Part shown: positions 1 through 8,966 of the stretch, one piece after another
Layout of the letters: every line of letters starts with the position of its first letter
How positions within the stretch are numbered: the stretch's first letter is position 1
Origin: Paenibacillus xylanexedens
Lineage (GTDB): Bacteria; Bacillota; Bacilli; Paenibacillales; Paenibacillaceae
Assembly: GCF_007676705.1 (NCBI RefSeq)
Contig: NZ_VEBF01000008.1
Coordinates: 1 to 64,000, forward strand
DNA: 64,000 nt
Direction of reading: 5' to 3'
Program-made: the position numbers and the translations under genes
Notes under the pieces: model-generated
What the model was told of the DNA's origin: nothing
Databases searched by the model: none
The model's input: only the letters and a program-made list of their open reading frames with translations

Positions 1-193
1 GGGAAACGGCCGCAGCTTAAATTTTGTCTTTTTTGTACTGTCTACTTGACAGGGTTATGACCAAAATAGCGGCTTTTTTTGTCTCAACAGAATTGATTTA
101 ATGACCACAAGTCGTTAACATTAGAGTCATTGTTCATGGTTAGAGGTGTCGACAATACGAATAGCAGCAAGAACATCAAAAGGAGAAAAGATT

Positions 194-643
194 ATGTTTT
201 TCAGAAAAATGGCTTACACTTTATTTATCATCATTGCCGCATTAATGTTCACAGGTTGTACTTCACAGTCTTTATTTGATACCGGCTCTCCTCAAGTAGT
301 ATTGGAGGATATGGGATTTCATGAGGTTGCCAATTATATCTCGGAGCACAATGAACTGCCGCCAAATTACATTACCAAGAAAGAGGCCAGAGAATTGGGC
401 TGGGAACCGAGTGAAGGGAATCTGCATGAAGTAGCTCCTGGCAAAAGCATCGGCGGCGATGTATTCAGAAACCGGGAAGGGTTATTACCTAACAAAAAAG
501 GTCGGATATGGTACGAAGCCGATATACATTATTCAGGAGGACGACGCGGTAGCGATCGAATTCTATACTCGAATGATGGCCTAATCTACCAGACGACAGA
601 TCATTACAAGTCATTTGAACAGATCACACAAACGGAGGAATAA
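194..643 (+). CDS. Barnase-like guanyl-specific ribonuclease, possible lipoprotein
   Basis: A 149-residue extracellular RNase of the barnase (N1/T1) family that cleaves single-stranded RNA. All the barnase active-site residues line up at the correct spacing: K62, E108 (general base), R118, R122 and H137 (general acid), matching barnase K27, E73, R83, R87 and H102. An N-terminal hydrophobic stretch (residues 7-20) ends in F-T-G-C (C22), a plausible though not ideal lipobox, so the protein may be tethered to the membrane instead of freely released. I chose the ATG at 194 because AGGAG at 181-185 lies just upstream. The barstar gene follows one base after the stop, so toxin and inhibitor are co-transcribed. 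The assignment is firm; lipidation is inference. Confidence 0.93.
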   Translation: MFFRKMAYTLFIIIAALMFTGCTSQSLFDTGSPQVVLEDMGFHEVANYISEHNELPPNYITKKEARELGWEPSEGNLHEVAPGKSIGGDVFRNREGLLPNKKGRIWYEADIHYSGGRRGSDRILYSNDGLIYQTTDHYKSFEQITQTEE

Positions 644-644
644 T

Positions 645-920
645 ATGAGCATCATTCAGATTGACGGAAACCACACTCACACCAAGGAAGAGTTGCATCA
701 AGTGCTTCAGAAACAGCTTGAGTTAGACGAGAGCTATGGAGCCAATTTGGACGCATTATGGGATGTCTTGACCGGGGCTGTAAGCATGCCGCTTACTGTT
801 CAATGGCTTGGATTCGAGAAAAGCAAAGAAATTCTTGGAGATTACGCTGACCAAGTCATCGAATTGATGCGGGATGTGGAAGGCGAGATCCAAGGATTTA
901 CGTTGGAATTATATTATTGA
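645..920 (+). CDS. Barstar-family ribonuclease inhibitor
   Basis: A 91-residue cytoplasmic inhibitor that would neutralise the upstream barnase by covering its active site. The barstar signature Y-G-x-N-L-D-A-L-W-D is present near residues 30-40 and includes the Tyr, two Asp and Trp that contact barnase in the classic complex. Length matches the family (about 90). It starts at an ATG with GGAGGA at 634-639, one base after the RNase stop, so the two are translated from one message and the inhibitor is probably made together with the toxin. A hairpin terminator follows. Confidence 0.94.
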   Translation: MSIIQIDGNHTHTKEELHQVLQKQLELDESYGANLDALWDVLTGAVSMPLTVQWLGFEKSKEILGDYADQVIELMRDVEGEIQGFTLELYY

Positions 921-942
921 AATGTAATATTGACGGTATGAG

Positions 943-966
943 GCGATGGGCAACCATCGCTTTTTT
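943..966 (+). terminator. Terminator after barnase-barstar
   Basis: A perfect 7-bp stem (GCGATGG / CCATCGC) with a four-base loop is followed by six T. It ends the barnase-barstar transcript. Confidence 0.85.
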
Positions 967-1109
967 GGTCTCCACAGTTGACTGAGGATCATGTCTAGAT
1001 CATGCTATTTTCATGGCTTAATAATCAAGGTTCGGGTTAATGAACTTCCCTATAATTTAAGCATGGAATAGGATAGGCAGGATTTTAATAGTTTATTAAC
1101 ACTGAATTA

Positions 1110-1123
1110 TGTAAGCGTATACT
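1110..1123 (+). promoter_or_regulatory. cre-like site upstream of the orphan binding protein
   Basis: TGTAAGCGTATACT matches 12 of 14 positions of the CcpA cre consensus TGWAANCGNTNWCA. It lies 71 bp before the start at 1194. A TATAAT sits at 1051-1056 without a clear -35. Catabolite repression by CcpA is inferred. Confidence 0.4.
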
Positions 1124-1193
1124 ATTCCGAAACGAGTTATCGTAATGTCTGGATTGTTATCACGACTAACACCATCTAGGGGGCAGAGAAATA

Positions 1194-2888
1194 ATGAGAG
1201 CCGTTTCAAAATTGCTAGGAGCATGCCTGGTAACAAGTGTTGTGATGGTTTCCGCCGGTTGCGGAAATGCTGCAGAGAATGCCGAGTCGAATAGCAGTGA
1301 TCCGAACAGCCCGATCACGTTTACTTTCTTTGGAGCAGACGCAAGTCCCAATTGGAACAAAATGCAGGATGCCGTAGGGAAAAAAATTACGGAAGAAACC
1401 GGTGTAAGCATTGATGCAGATTTTGATATTTCGAGCGGAGGAGGTAATGACCGTATTTCCCTGATGGCTGCCAGTGGCGATTATCCGGATCTGATCTTCC
1501 CCAAAGGCAATTTGACCCGACTCGTAGATGCCGGTGCGATGGTAGATTTAACGGATCTGATCGAAGAACACGCGCCCAATTTAAAAAAGATTTACGGAGA
1601 GCATTTTAATCGGTTGAAATACAGCAATGATGATCCTTCAATATATTGGATTCCGACGAACGGTGCGATCGATCAGGTCAGCTTTGATGCTACGAATGGT
1701 GCAGCCATTCAACATCGTGTAGTCAAGGAACTCGGGTATCCTGAGATCAAAACCTTAAACGATTTCGAAAACGTACTACGTGACTTTTACGAGAAGCATC
1801 CGACAACAGACGATGGGCAGCCAACGATTCCACTAACGCTTAGTGCGGATGGCTGGAGACGCATGATTACGGTGACTGACCCCGCTGCCATGTCAACGGG
1901 TGGCCCGGGAGATGGCGAGTATTTCATCGATCCAGACACATATGAAGCCGTGCTGCATTACAAACGCCCAGAGGAAAAGGAATATTTCCGCTGGTTGAAC
2001 AAGATGTACAATGAGGGCTTACTGGACAAAGACAGTTTTGTTCAAAAAGATGATCAGTATAAGTCCAAAATCGCCAGCGGACGCGTGCTTTCGTTACTTG
2101 ATCCGAACTGGGGATTCAGTGATGCGGAAAATGCTCTGAAAAGTGCGGGGAAAGATGACATGACCTACGGATTCTATCCGGTAACACTAGACGATAGTTT
2201 CCAGCGCAAAGACTTTCAGAATATCGGCTTTGACGGTTATGGCATTGGGATAACGGTCGATTGTGAAGATCCTGTTCGAGCCATCAAATTTTTGGACTGG
2301 ATGTCTTCTGAAGAAGGACAAGTATTGAGAAACTGGGGGGTTGAAGGGGAACACTACAACGTGGAAGACGGTGTTCGCACCATTCCGGCAGATGTGCAGG
2401 AACGTAAAAACAAAGACAATAACACGTTTACCAAAGAAACCGGTGTAGGCTTGTACTACATTTTTGGTGCCCACTACGGGGATGGTGTTAAAGATTCAAC
2501 GGACAACTATTACACGACGAATTATCCTGAACAGATTCAGCAAAGTTATTCCGATGAGGAAAAAGAAGCGCTAAAAGGGTATGGCATCACAACCTGGAAG
2601 GATTTGTTCCCTTCTGAAGAAGAGTTCCCGGTGAAAGAGTGGGGCGCGGCTTACAACATGCCGATTCCATCCGATAGTGGGGATTATAATGTGGTGTATC
2701 AGAAAACGCAGGATATTATTCAGAAACGGATCGCCGAGGCGATCACATCCTCTCCAAGTGCGTTTGAAGGCATATATGACAATATGATTGCTGAATTGGA
2801 CGCTGCCGGTGCGGTAGCCATGGAACAACAGTATACGGAATGGATTAAGGATCGCGTTCGATTGTGGACGGGAAAAGAGATCAATTAA
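1194..2888 (+). CDS. Orphan sugar ABC transporter substrate-binding lipoprotein
   Basis: A 564-residue lipoprotein of the large LplA-like solute-binding family. The signal peptide ends in V-S-A-G-C (C23). The mature part has the usual two-lobed binding-protein features, including a segment with S-G-D-Y-P-D-L and a downstream L-I-E-E-H-A-P-N motif shared with the binding proteins at 33020 and 45017. It is most like the protein at 45017: both carry a G-R-V-L block followed by an E-D-P-V-x-x-I-K-F-L-D block, so they look like paralogues. There is no permease gene next to it; the gene stands between terminators. It may serve the permeases of another locus, or a sensor. GGGGG at 1180-1184 lies upstream of the ATG. 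Substrate unknown, probably a xylan- or pectin-derived oligosaccharide. Confidence 0.85.
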   Translation: MRAVSKLLGACLVTSVVMVSAGCGNAAENAESNSSDPNSPITFTFFGADASPNWNKMQDAVGKKITEETGVSIDADFDISSGGGNDRISLMAASGDYPDLIFPKGNLTRLVDAGAMVDLTDLIEEHAPNLKKIYGEHFNRLKYSNDDPSIYWIPTNGAIDQVSFDATNGAAIQHRVVKELGYPEIKTLNDFENVLRDFYEKHPTTDDGQPTIPLTLSADGWRRMITVTDPAAMSTGGPGDGEYFIDPDTYEAVLHYKRPEEKEYFRWLNKMYNEGLLDKDSFVQKDDQYKSKIASGRVLSLLDPNWGFSDAENALKSAGKDDMTYGFYPVTLDDSFQRKDFQNIGFDGYGIGITVDCEDPVRAIKFLDWMSSEEGQVLRNWGVEGEHYNVEDGVRTIPADVQERKNKDNNTFTKETGVGLYYIFGAHYGDGVKDSTDNYYTTNYPEQIQQSYSDEEKEALKGYGITTWKDLFPSEEEFPVKEWGAAYNMPIPSDSGDYNVVYQKTQDIIQKRIAEAITSSPSAFEGIYDNMIAELDAAGAVAMEQQYTEWIKDRVRLWTGKEIN

Positions 2889-2911
2889 CGAGCGGTTATG
2901 ATCGCAATAAA

Positions 2912-2951
2912 AAAAACATCGAGCCATCCAGCATGGCTTGATGTTTTTTTT
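2912..2951. terminator. Bidirectional terminator between convergent genes
   Basis: A stem of about 12 bp (ACATCGAGCCAT / ATGGCTTGATGT, one mismatch) is flanked by an A-run on the left and T8 on the right. It can end both the binding-protein gene and the AraC gene on the minus strand. Confidence 0.85.
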
Positions 2952-2979
2952 GCTTTTTCAATACATTAGCTTGTTATTA

Positions 2980-3846
2980 TCATGGTAACGGTTCAATGGC
3001 GTCACGTCGTTGTTTGCTATATTTGCCTGGAGAGATACCGACCATTTTGGTAAAACTCCGAATAAAGTTAGCATAGTCACTAAAGCCCGATTGAAAGCAA
3101 GCATCCGTAATACTCATTCCTTCAGACAGGTGGAATTTGGCCCGTTCAATCCGACGACCCAATATGTAGGACCTGATCGTCAATCCGGTATGCTTTTTAA
3201 ACTGGCGGCTGATATAAGTACTGTTCATATAGAAGGCTTCCGCAAGTTTGCGAAGCGTAATATCTTCATTCAGATGTGTCTCAATATAATCCATAGTCTC
3301 ACGTACCAGATCAGGCATAATGTCATGTGGAACAAAGGAATTGTTGTGAAAACAGACGTTAATCATGACCAGCAATTGGGCTATCACTGCATTCATTTTG
3401 ATATCCGCGCCATAAGCATCGGAAGCAAGTAATTCTTCCAGCTCGCTCGTCCATTGCAATATCTGCTTTAGACTACGATCGTCGAGGTGAACGATGTTGC
3501 CTGTTCCTTTTGAACGATGATCAAAACAAGACGACAGGTTGGTTGATGTTGTAGACAGCTGATGGAGGTACGTTTTTTTAAGATTAATTGTAATTCGCTC
3601 ATATTCAGATTCATCCAAAATAAAGGCTCGATGCATCTCTGAAGGTGACATCACAAGTAGATCTCCCGGCTGCACATGGTAACATCGATTTTCTACATAA
3701 AAGTGAACATTGCCACGAAGAAAAAGGTAGATCTCGTATGCATTATGGCGATGATAGATCGTTTCCAGCTTATACGTCGTTACTCGATGCAGGTACAAAA
3801 GTTCTGGCTGGATGGGATCATAAAAATACTCAGAGGACCCGCTCAT
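2980..3846 (-). CDS. AraC-family regulator with N-terminal cupin sensor domain
   Basis: A 288-residue one-component transcription factor. The N-terminal part (about residues 20-150) looks like the AraC cupin ligand-binding fold, with H-R-H-N-A-Y-E-I near the start and P-G-D-L-L-V-M-S-P typical of that barrel. The C-terminal 100 residues carry two helix-turn-helix motifs, including L-A-E-A-F-Y-M-N-S-T-Y-I-S-R-Q-F-K and the closing G-I-S-P-G-K-Y family signature. It is divergent from the two GH43 genes with 162 bp between starts, and probably binds a pentose-type sugar and controls them. That target is inferred from position only. Confidence 0.88.
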   Translation of the reverse strand: MSGSSEYFYDPIQPELLYLHRVTTYKLETIYHRHNAYEIYLFLRGNVHFYVENRCYHVQPGDLLVMSPSEMHRAFILDESEYERITINLKKTYLHQLSTTSTNLSSCFDHRSKGTGNIVHLDDRSLKQILQWTSELEELLASDAYGADIKMNAVIAQLLVMINVCFHNNSFVPHDIMPDLVRETMDYIETHLNEDITLRKLAEAFYMNSTYISRQFKKHTGLTIRSYILGRRIERAKFHLSEGMSITDACFQSGFSDYANFIRSFTKMVGISPGKYSKQRRDAIEPLP

Positions 3847-3951
3847 GAAGCACCTCCCGTCATTTCACGCAATAAATAGAGCGGATAACGCAATGAAATT
3901 GTACTCAGCTTACCTTAAAATGTAATCATCCTATCATGGTATCCTTAGTAT

Positions 3952-3965
3952 TGCAAACGCTTTCG
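3952..3965. promoter_or_regulatory. cre-like site in the AraC / GH43 divergent region
   Basis: TGCAAACGCTTTCG matches 12 of 14 cre positions and has the typical AAACGCTTT core. It lies 44 bp before the GH43 start, where CcpA binding would block transcription. Confidence 0.5.
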
Positions 3966-4008
3966 TGTAAAAAGATAACTAATAACGATTATAGGGGGAA
4001 TTCTTTCG

Positions 4009-5538
4009 ATGAATCATCATTCTACATCACATGCTGGTGAGCAAAACCCGGTCCAGTCTGCCAAACTGGAGAATTTTACAGAGGAGATTGGGAAGCTTCG
4101 TCCCAACGGAAATCCTCTGATAGCCCACAAATTTGGAGCCGATCCCTATGCTTTGGTATTTAACAATCGAGTCTACTTATATATGACTAGTGATAAGCTC
4201 GAATATGATATGGACGGTACTCCTCAGAAAAACAGCTATAGTTCAATCAACCGGATCACAGTGATCTCTTCAGATGACTTGATTAACTGGACCGATCATG
4301 GTGAGATCAGAGTTGCTGGACCTCAGGGGGCAGCTAAATGGGCTTCGCAATCATGGGCTCCGGCAGCTGCTCATCGAATAATAGAAGGCGAAGACTGCTT
4401 CTTTCTATATTTTGCAAACAATGCCAGTGGAATCGGTGTATTATCGGCACCAACGCCTGTAGGTCCATGGGTAGATCCAATAGGAAAAGCACTTGTTACA
4501 AGAGAGACTCCAGGTGTAGAAGAAGTAACTTGGCTATTCGATCCTGCTGTGTTCGTAGATGACGATCATCAAGCCTATCTCTATTTTGGAGGAGGTATAC
4601 CCGAAGGTAAAGCCGAGAGACCGGATACGGCAAGGGTTATGCGATTGGGAGACGATATGATCAGCGTCGTTGGCAAAGCGAAGGTCATCCCGGCACCATA
4701 TATGTTTGAGGATTCAGGAATACATAAATATAATCATATTTACTACTATACGTATTGCTCCAATTTTGACAAGGGTGATCGGCCAGAAGGCAGTCCACCG
4801 GCTGGAGAAATTGCTTATATGACCAGCATTCAACCAATGGGTCCATGGACATATCAAGGAACGATTCTTCAGAATCCCGGACACTTTTTTGGTATTGGCG
4901 GCAACAACCATCATGCTATATTCCAACTTGCGGATCAGTGGTACATTGCTTATCACGCCCAGACGTTATGCCAAGCCATGAATATTCCGGAAGGATACCG
5001 TTCCACGCATCTGAATCGAATCGAACATGATGAGGCCTCTGGTCGGATCAAGAAGGTACATGCAGATTATCAGGGCGTAGATCAGATCAAGTGCTTTGAT
5101 CCCTATCAACGGGTAACTGGTTCAACGATTGGATGGAGTAGTGGCGTATCAACAGAACAATATCACGACGCTGTTGAGATATCTGCTGAGGTGTCAGCAG
5201 CAGATTCGAATGTGATTTCAGCCAAGCTGAAGAGCGACAGCTGGATTGCAATATCGAACGTCGATTTTGATCGTGAAGGACCTGCAATCTTCACAGCAAT
5301 CCTTGCGAATCAAGGTACAGAAGGTACGTTGGAACTTCGGCTTGATCGTACAGACGGACCGTTAATTGGAGAAATGATTGTTTCGTCCACGACTGGATCA
5401 CTTCACTGGATGGAACGAACAACCGAAATTACGGGTGCGCAAGGTGTTCATAACTTGTATATTATGCTTAAAGGCTCAACAGACAGCTCAACCATCCTTT
5501 TAAGAGAATGGAAGTTTAACAGAAAAGATGAGGTGTAA
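4009..5538 (+). CDS. GH43 glycoside hydrolase, arabinoxylan arabinofuranohydrolase type
   Basis: A 509-residue GH43 enzyme resembling XynD-type arabinoxylan arabinofuranohydrolases, which remove arabinose from xylan chains. The block G-N-P-L-I-A-H-K-F-G-A-D-P-Y and the later W-A-S-Q-S-W-A-P-A are characteristic. The three GH43 carboxylates are visible: D45 (base), D178 (pKa modulator, in F-D-P-A-V-F) and E234 (acid, in F-E-D-S-G). The last 140 residues look like a CBM6-type beta-sandwich. There is no signal peptide, unlike secreted XynD, so it should act on imported oligosaccharides. It begins an operon with the next GH43 gene, seven bases apart, and faces an AraC regulator. Exact specificity (arabinose versus xylose) cannot be read from sequence. 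Confidence 0.88.
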   Translation: MNHHSTSHAGEQNPVQSAKLENFTEEIGKLRPNGNPLIAHKFGADPYALVFNNRVYLYMTSDKLEYDMDGTPQKNSYSSINRITVISSDDLINWTDHGEIRVAGPQGAAKWASQSWAPAAAHRIIEGEDCFFLYFANNASGIGVLSAPTPVGPWVDPIGKALVTRETPGVEEVTWLFDPAVFVDDDHQAYLYFGGGIPEGKAERPDTARVMRLGDDMISVVGKAKVIPAPYMFEDSGIHKYNHIYYYTYCSNFDKGDRPEGSPPAGEIAYMTSIQPMGPWTYQGTILQNPGHFFGIGGNNHHAIFQLADQWYIAYHAQTLCQAMNIPEGYRSTHLNRIEHDEASGRIKKVHADYQGVDQIKCFDPYQRVTGSTIGWSSGVSTEQYHDAVEISAEVSAADSNVISAKLKSDSWIAISNVDFDREGPAIFTAILANQGTEGTLELRLDRTDGPLIGEMIVSSTTGSLHWMERTTEITGAQGVHNLYIMLKGSTDSSTILLREWKFNRKDEV

Positions 5539-5545
5539 ATGAAGC

Positions 5546-7105
5546 ATGTATCCAAATCCAATTATTTGGGCCGACTACCCGGATCTTGACGTTATTCGTG
5601 TAGAGGACACGTATTATATGGTCAGCACAACCATGCACATGATGCCAGGATGTGTCATCCTGCGTTCATATGACCTGATTCAGTGGGAAGTAGCTACCTA
5701 TGTGTACGACACATTGGACGATACTCCAGCCCAACGGCTAGTGGATGGTCAGCATATTTATAGCAAAGGCATGTGGGCCGCCTCTCTTCGTTATCATCAA
5801 GGGGTGTTCTATGTAATCTTTGTCGCGAATGATACCCGTAAAACATACTTGTACACGTCCACATCCATCTCAGGAGTGTGGAAGAAGCAGCTAGTGGAAG
5901 GGTTCTACCATGATTGCTCCTTATTTTTCGACGATGATGAACGGGTATATCTCGTGCACGGTAATGCCGAGATCTATCTGACCGAATTAAGCTCTGACCT
6001 GTCCGGGCCCAAACCTGGTGGAGTACATCGCTTGATTGTAAAAGAACAGCAGCCTTATCACCTTGGTTATGAAGGAGCACATTTCTACAAGATCAACGGG
6101 AAATATATCGTTTTCCTGATTCACATCACGAAAGCTTCCGGACGTAGAACACAGGCGTATTATATGGCTGACTCTCTGGAGGGTGTTTTCGCTGGCGGAG
6201 AAGTATTCAATGACGACATGGGTTATTTCAATTCAGGCGTTGCTCAGGGCGGCATTGTGGATACACCGGATGGTGACTGGTACGCGATGCTGTTTCAGGA
6301 TCATGGGGCCGTTGGCCGTATCCCTGTACTGGTTCCGCTGCATTTTGATCAAGATATCCCGGTGTTTGCAAGCAAAGCTCCGAAACAGATTAACATCCCG
6401 AGTACCAGACCAGAGTACCGTTATAATCCATTGGTAGGGAGCGACCGTTTCGATTATGAAGTCGAAGAAGATGGACGAATACGGCTCCGTGATTTCTGGC
6501 AATGGAATCATACACCTCATCATGAACTCTGGTCCGTTACAGAAAAACCGGGGGCTTATCGTGTTCGAACTGGACAGATCAGTCCAAATCTGACGTTTGC
6601 CGTGAACACACTAACCCAGCGTTCAATGGGGCCTGCTTGTGAAGCGACGGTCACACTTGATGGCAGTTCCCTAAATGATGGAGATTATGCAGGGTTGTGC
6701 TTTCTAATCGGTTCGTATGGCATGATCGCTCTTACGAGAGAGCAAGGCTCGTTTTTCCTGGTCATGCATGCCAGAGATAGTGAGGATCCAACGATATTTG
6801 GCAATCTGATCGATCAGCTGCCAGCGACTGAACATGCACGTATTCCAGTCTCCGATCCCGTCGTTAAGTTGAAAGCATTCGGAAATTTTGAAAACAATCT
6901 GGATGAGTGCTCTTTTGCCTATTTTGATGGGATGAAGTGGAGAGATCTAGGGATTCACCATAAAATGATATACAAACTGGATCATTTTATGGGATGCCGG
7001 GTTGGTTTATTTGTATATTCGACCCAAATGGTTGGAGGAACAGCTGACTTTTCCAGTTTTGACTATCACGTAATCAACCCTGTTGAGATCAAGGAAAATC
7101 CATAA
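5546..7105 (+). CDS. GH43 beta-xylosidase / arabinofuranosidase
   Basis: A 519-residue cytoplasmic GH43 enzyme of the beta-xylosidase type: an N-terminal five-bladed propeller (about 1-300) and a C-terminal beta-sandwich (about 320-515). Catalytic residues are D13 in Y-P-D-L-D-V-I-R-V (base), D123 in H-D-C-S-L-F-F-D and E176 in Y-E-G-A-H-F-Y-K (acid). The ATG at 5546 is preceded by GAGGTG at 5530-5535; an ATG at 5539 is in a different frame that stops after 16 codons. It would release xylose or arabinose from short imported oligomers, together with its upstream partner. A terminator follows immediately. Confidence 0.88.
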   Translation: MYPNPIIWADYPDLDVIRVEDTYYMVSTTMHMMPGCVILRSYDLIQWEVATYVYDTLDDTPAQRLVDGQHIYSKGMWAASLRYHQGVFYVIFVANDTRKTYLYTSTSISGVWKKQLVEGFYHDCSLFFDDDERVYLVHGNAEIYLTELSSDLSGPKPGGVHRLIVKEQQPYHLGYEGAHFYKINGKYIVFLIHITKASGRRTQAYYMADSLEGVFAGGEVFNDDMGYFNSGVAQGGIVDTPDGDWYAMLFQDHGAVGRIPVLVPLHFDQDIPVFASKAPKQINIPSTRPEYRYNPLVGSDRFDYEVEEDGRIRLRDFWQWNHTPHHELWSVTEKPGAYRVRTGQISPNLTFAVNTLTQRSMGPACEATVTLDGSSLNDGDYAGLCFLIGSYGMIALTREQGSFFLVMHARDSEDPTIFGNLIDQLPATEHARIPVSDPVVKLKAFGNFENNLDECSFAYFDGMKWRDLGIHHKMIYKLDHFMGCRVGLFVYSTQMVGGTADFSSFDYHVINPVEIKENP

Positions 7106-7106
7106 A

Positions 7107-7128
7107 GGCCGCCCAACGGCGGCTTTTC
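7107..7128 (+). terminator. Terminator of the GH43 operon
   Basis: GCCGCC / GGCGGC stem with a CAAC loop followed by TTTT, two bases after the stop codon. Confidence 0.75.
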
Positions 7129-7220
7129 GTATTCAATGGGTACAAGTTGTTGTACAATGATATGGATTCAAGCTGACAGAGAGAAGAGAGTTGTTCACAC
7201 CGAATTGGGGGCATGTCGTC

Positions 7221-8900
7221 ATGTATAAGAGATGGTTGGACATATCAAGATGGACGTTCATTCTGTTCCTTGCCGTGTGCATACCAGCAGGCCACACCGA
7301 AGGGAATTCTGAACAACATCATTCGCAACTGGATGGCGAGCAGATGCAACCTCCCTCTACGTTTGGGAGATACTCTCCGCCCATAGAGGTCTCTTTTGTC
7401 AGGGAAACCGGAGATGACCTTGAGCGAATGATTGGTCAGTTGCCAGGCGAGACAATACTGGATAATCGCTGGACACGTTTGTACGAGACCGAGCTGGGTA
7501 TTCATATTCACTATGATTGGATTGCAAACGGAGATGTGTACAGTCAGAAGCTGGGCGTATCTCTTGCTGCAGGACGTTTCCCGGACGTGGTCAAAGTGAA
7601 TCCATACCAACTTAGACAACTGAGCAATGCTGGAATGATTGAAGATTTAACGCATGTATACCAAGAGCATGCTTCTCCACTTACGAAGAGAATACTGGAG
7701 GCGGAGGGAAGAGGAGCCTTCGACGCAGCAACCATTGACGGCAAACTTATGGCGATTCCCGAATCATCTTCCTCCATTGAGACAGCACAGTACTTATGGA
7801 TTAGAACCGATTGGTTGGAGCATCTGGGGCTGCAATCACCCCAAACGCTGGAAGACGTTCTGCAAATATCGAAAGCGTTTACAGAAAGAGATCCTGACGG
7901 GAACGGAGAACAGGATACATACGGACTGGCGCTTACGAACCATCTATGGGATCCCGTCATGGGAGCTGCAGGCTTGATGTCCGGATACGGTGCATTCCCC
8001 AATATATGGGTCAAAGATGCAGAAGGCAATCTTACTTATGGAGGGATACAACCTGAAGTTCGTGAGGCTCTGCAAGTACTGCAAACCATGTACCTTGACG
8101 GGCAATTGGATCCGGATTTTGGTTACAAAAGTGGGAGTAAGGCGTTTCGTCTGGTTCAAGATGGAAAAATAGGAATGCTCTACGGCGAGCAGTGGACATC
8201 CTTTATGCTGCAGACCACCCGGGATACAGATACAGATATTGAATGGCAGGCTTATCCTATTGTTGCGAAGTCAGGCAGGGATCTATTTGTACCTCTCCGT
8301 TCGAACACAGGCCAATACTTTGCTGTGAAAAAAGGGTTTTCTAATCCGGAGGTTGTCGTGAAGCTCATGAATCTGCATCTTGAAACCAATTGGGGGGATC
8401 AGGCACAGTACGAAACATATTACAATGACGATTCCCGAGCGGTGTGGATGCTCTCACCCGTTACTCCTTTTCCCGGTAACAAAAATATAGATGCCTACAA
8501 GGAAATTCGTGATGCCAGGAGTTCAGGAGATTACTCGGCTCTGCAGAATGAAGCCCTTGCGATTCACAAACGAATTGTTGCCTACGATAGGGATGGTGTA
8601 AAGAGTGGCTGGGGTTGGAAGCAAACCTACGGACCTTCGGGTGCTTTTAGCATTGCCGATTCATACGAGAAGAACGGTCAACTTCTCTATGACCAGTTTA
8701 CGGGCGGAATTACGGACACCATGGTGGACCGGCAGATTATTCTGCGGGATCTCCAGCTTGAAGCCTACATGAACATTATTCTGGGTAGGCCAATAGATGA
8801 ATTTGATCGATTTGTAGAGAACTGGCGCAAGCTGGGCGGAAATCAGATCACATCGGAAGTTAACGCGTGGTTCCGAACCAACAAGCCAAAGGAGCAATAA
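7221..8900 (+). CDS. Solute-binding-protein-like exported protein paired with a sensor kinase
   Basis: A 559-residue exported protein of the same solute-binding superfamily as the ABC lipoproteins in this window. It has an N-terminal hydrophobic segment (about 8-24), but the only cysteine there follows L-A-V, which is a poor lipobox, so membrane tethering would be by an uncleaved helix or it may be released. A Ca-loop-like D-P-D-G-N-G-E-Q-D motif is at 224-232. No permease adjoins it; the next genes are a YesM-like kinase and YesN-like regulator. It therefore probably acts as a co-sensor that presents a sugar to the kinase. The ATG at 7221 has GGGGG at 7207-7211; a TTG at 7191 in the same frame is possible. 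Confidence 0.8.
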   Translation: MYKRWLDISRWTFILFLAVCIPAGHTEGNSEQHHSQLDGEQMQPPSTFGRYSPPIEVSFVRETGDDLERMIGQLPGETILDNRWTRLYETELGIHIHYDWIANGDVYSQKLGVSLAAGRFPDVVKVNPYQLRQLSNAGMIEDLTHVYQEHASPLTKRILEAEGRGAFDAATIDGKLMAIPESSSSIETAQYLWIRTDWLEHLGLQSPQTLEDVLQISKAFTERDPDGNGEQDTYGLALTNHLWDPVMGAAGLMSGYGAFPNIWVKDAEGNLTYGGIQPEVREALQVLQTMYLDGQLDPDFGYKSGSKAFRLVQDGKIGMLYGEQWTSFMLQTTRDTDTDIEWQAYPIVAKSGRDLFVPLRSNTGQYFAVKKGFSNPEVVVKLMNLHLETNWGDQAQYETYYNDDSRAVWMLSPVTPFPGNKNIDAYKEIRDARSSGDYSALQNEALAIHKRIVAYDRDGVKSGWGWKQTYGPSGAFSIADSYEKNGQLLYDQFTGGITDTMVDRQIILRDLQLEAYMNIILGRPIDEFDRFVENWRKLGGNQITSEVNAWFRTNKPKEQ

Positions 8901-8966
8901 TGTTCACACTTACTACTGTACGCATACAAGGAACTAATCCAGCCTTTGGCATTGGAGGTGGAAGCA

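Noticed and set aside
1..145. A T-run after GCGGC at 70-80 that could be the terminator of a gene before the window
   Set aside because: No adjacent complementary arm; the nearest GCCGC is about 60 bases away and the CTGTC/GACAG pair at 38-52 is not followed by T.
5539..5589. ATG at 5539 as the start of the second GH43
   Set aside because: Different frame, stops after 16 codons; ATG 5546 continues into the enzyme.
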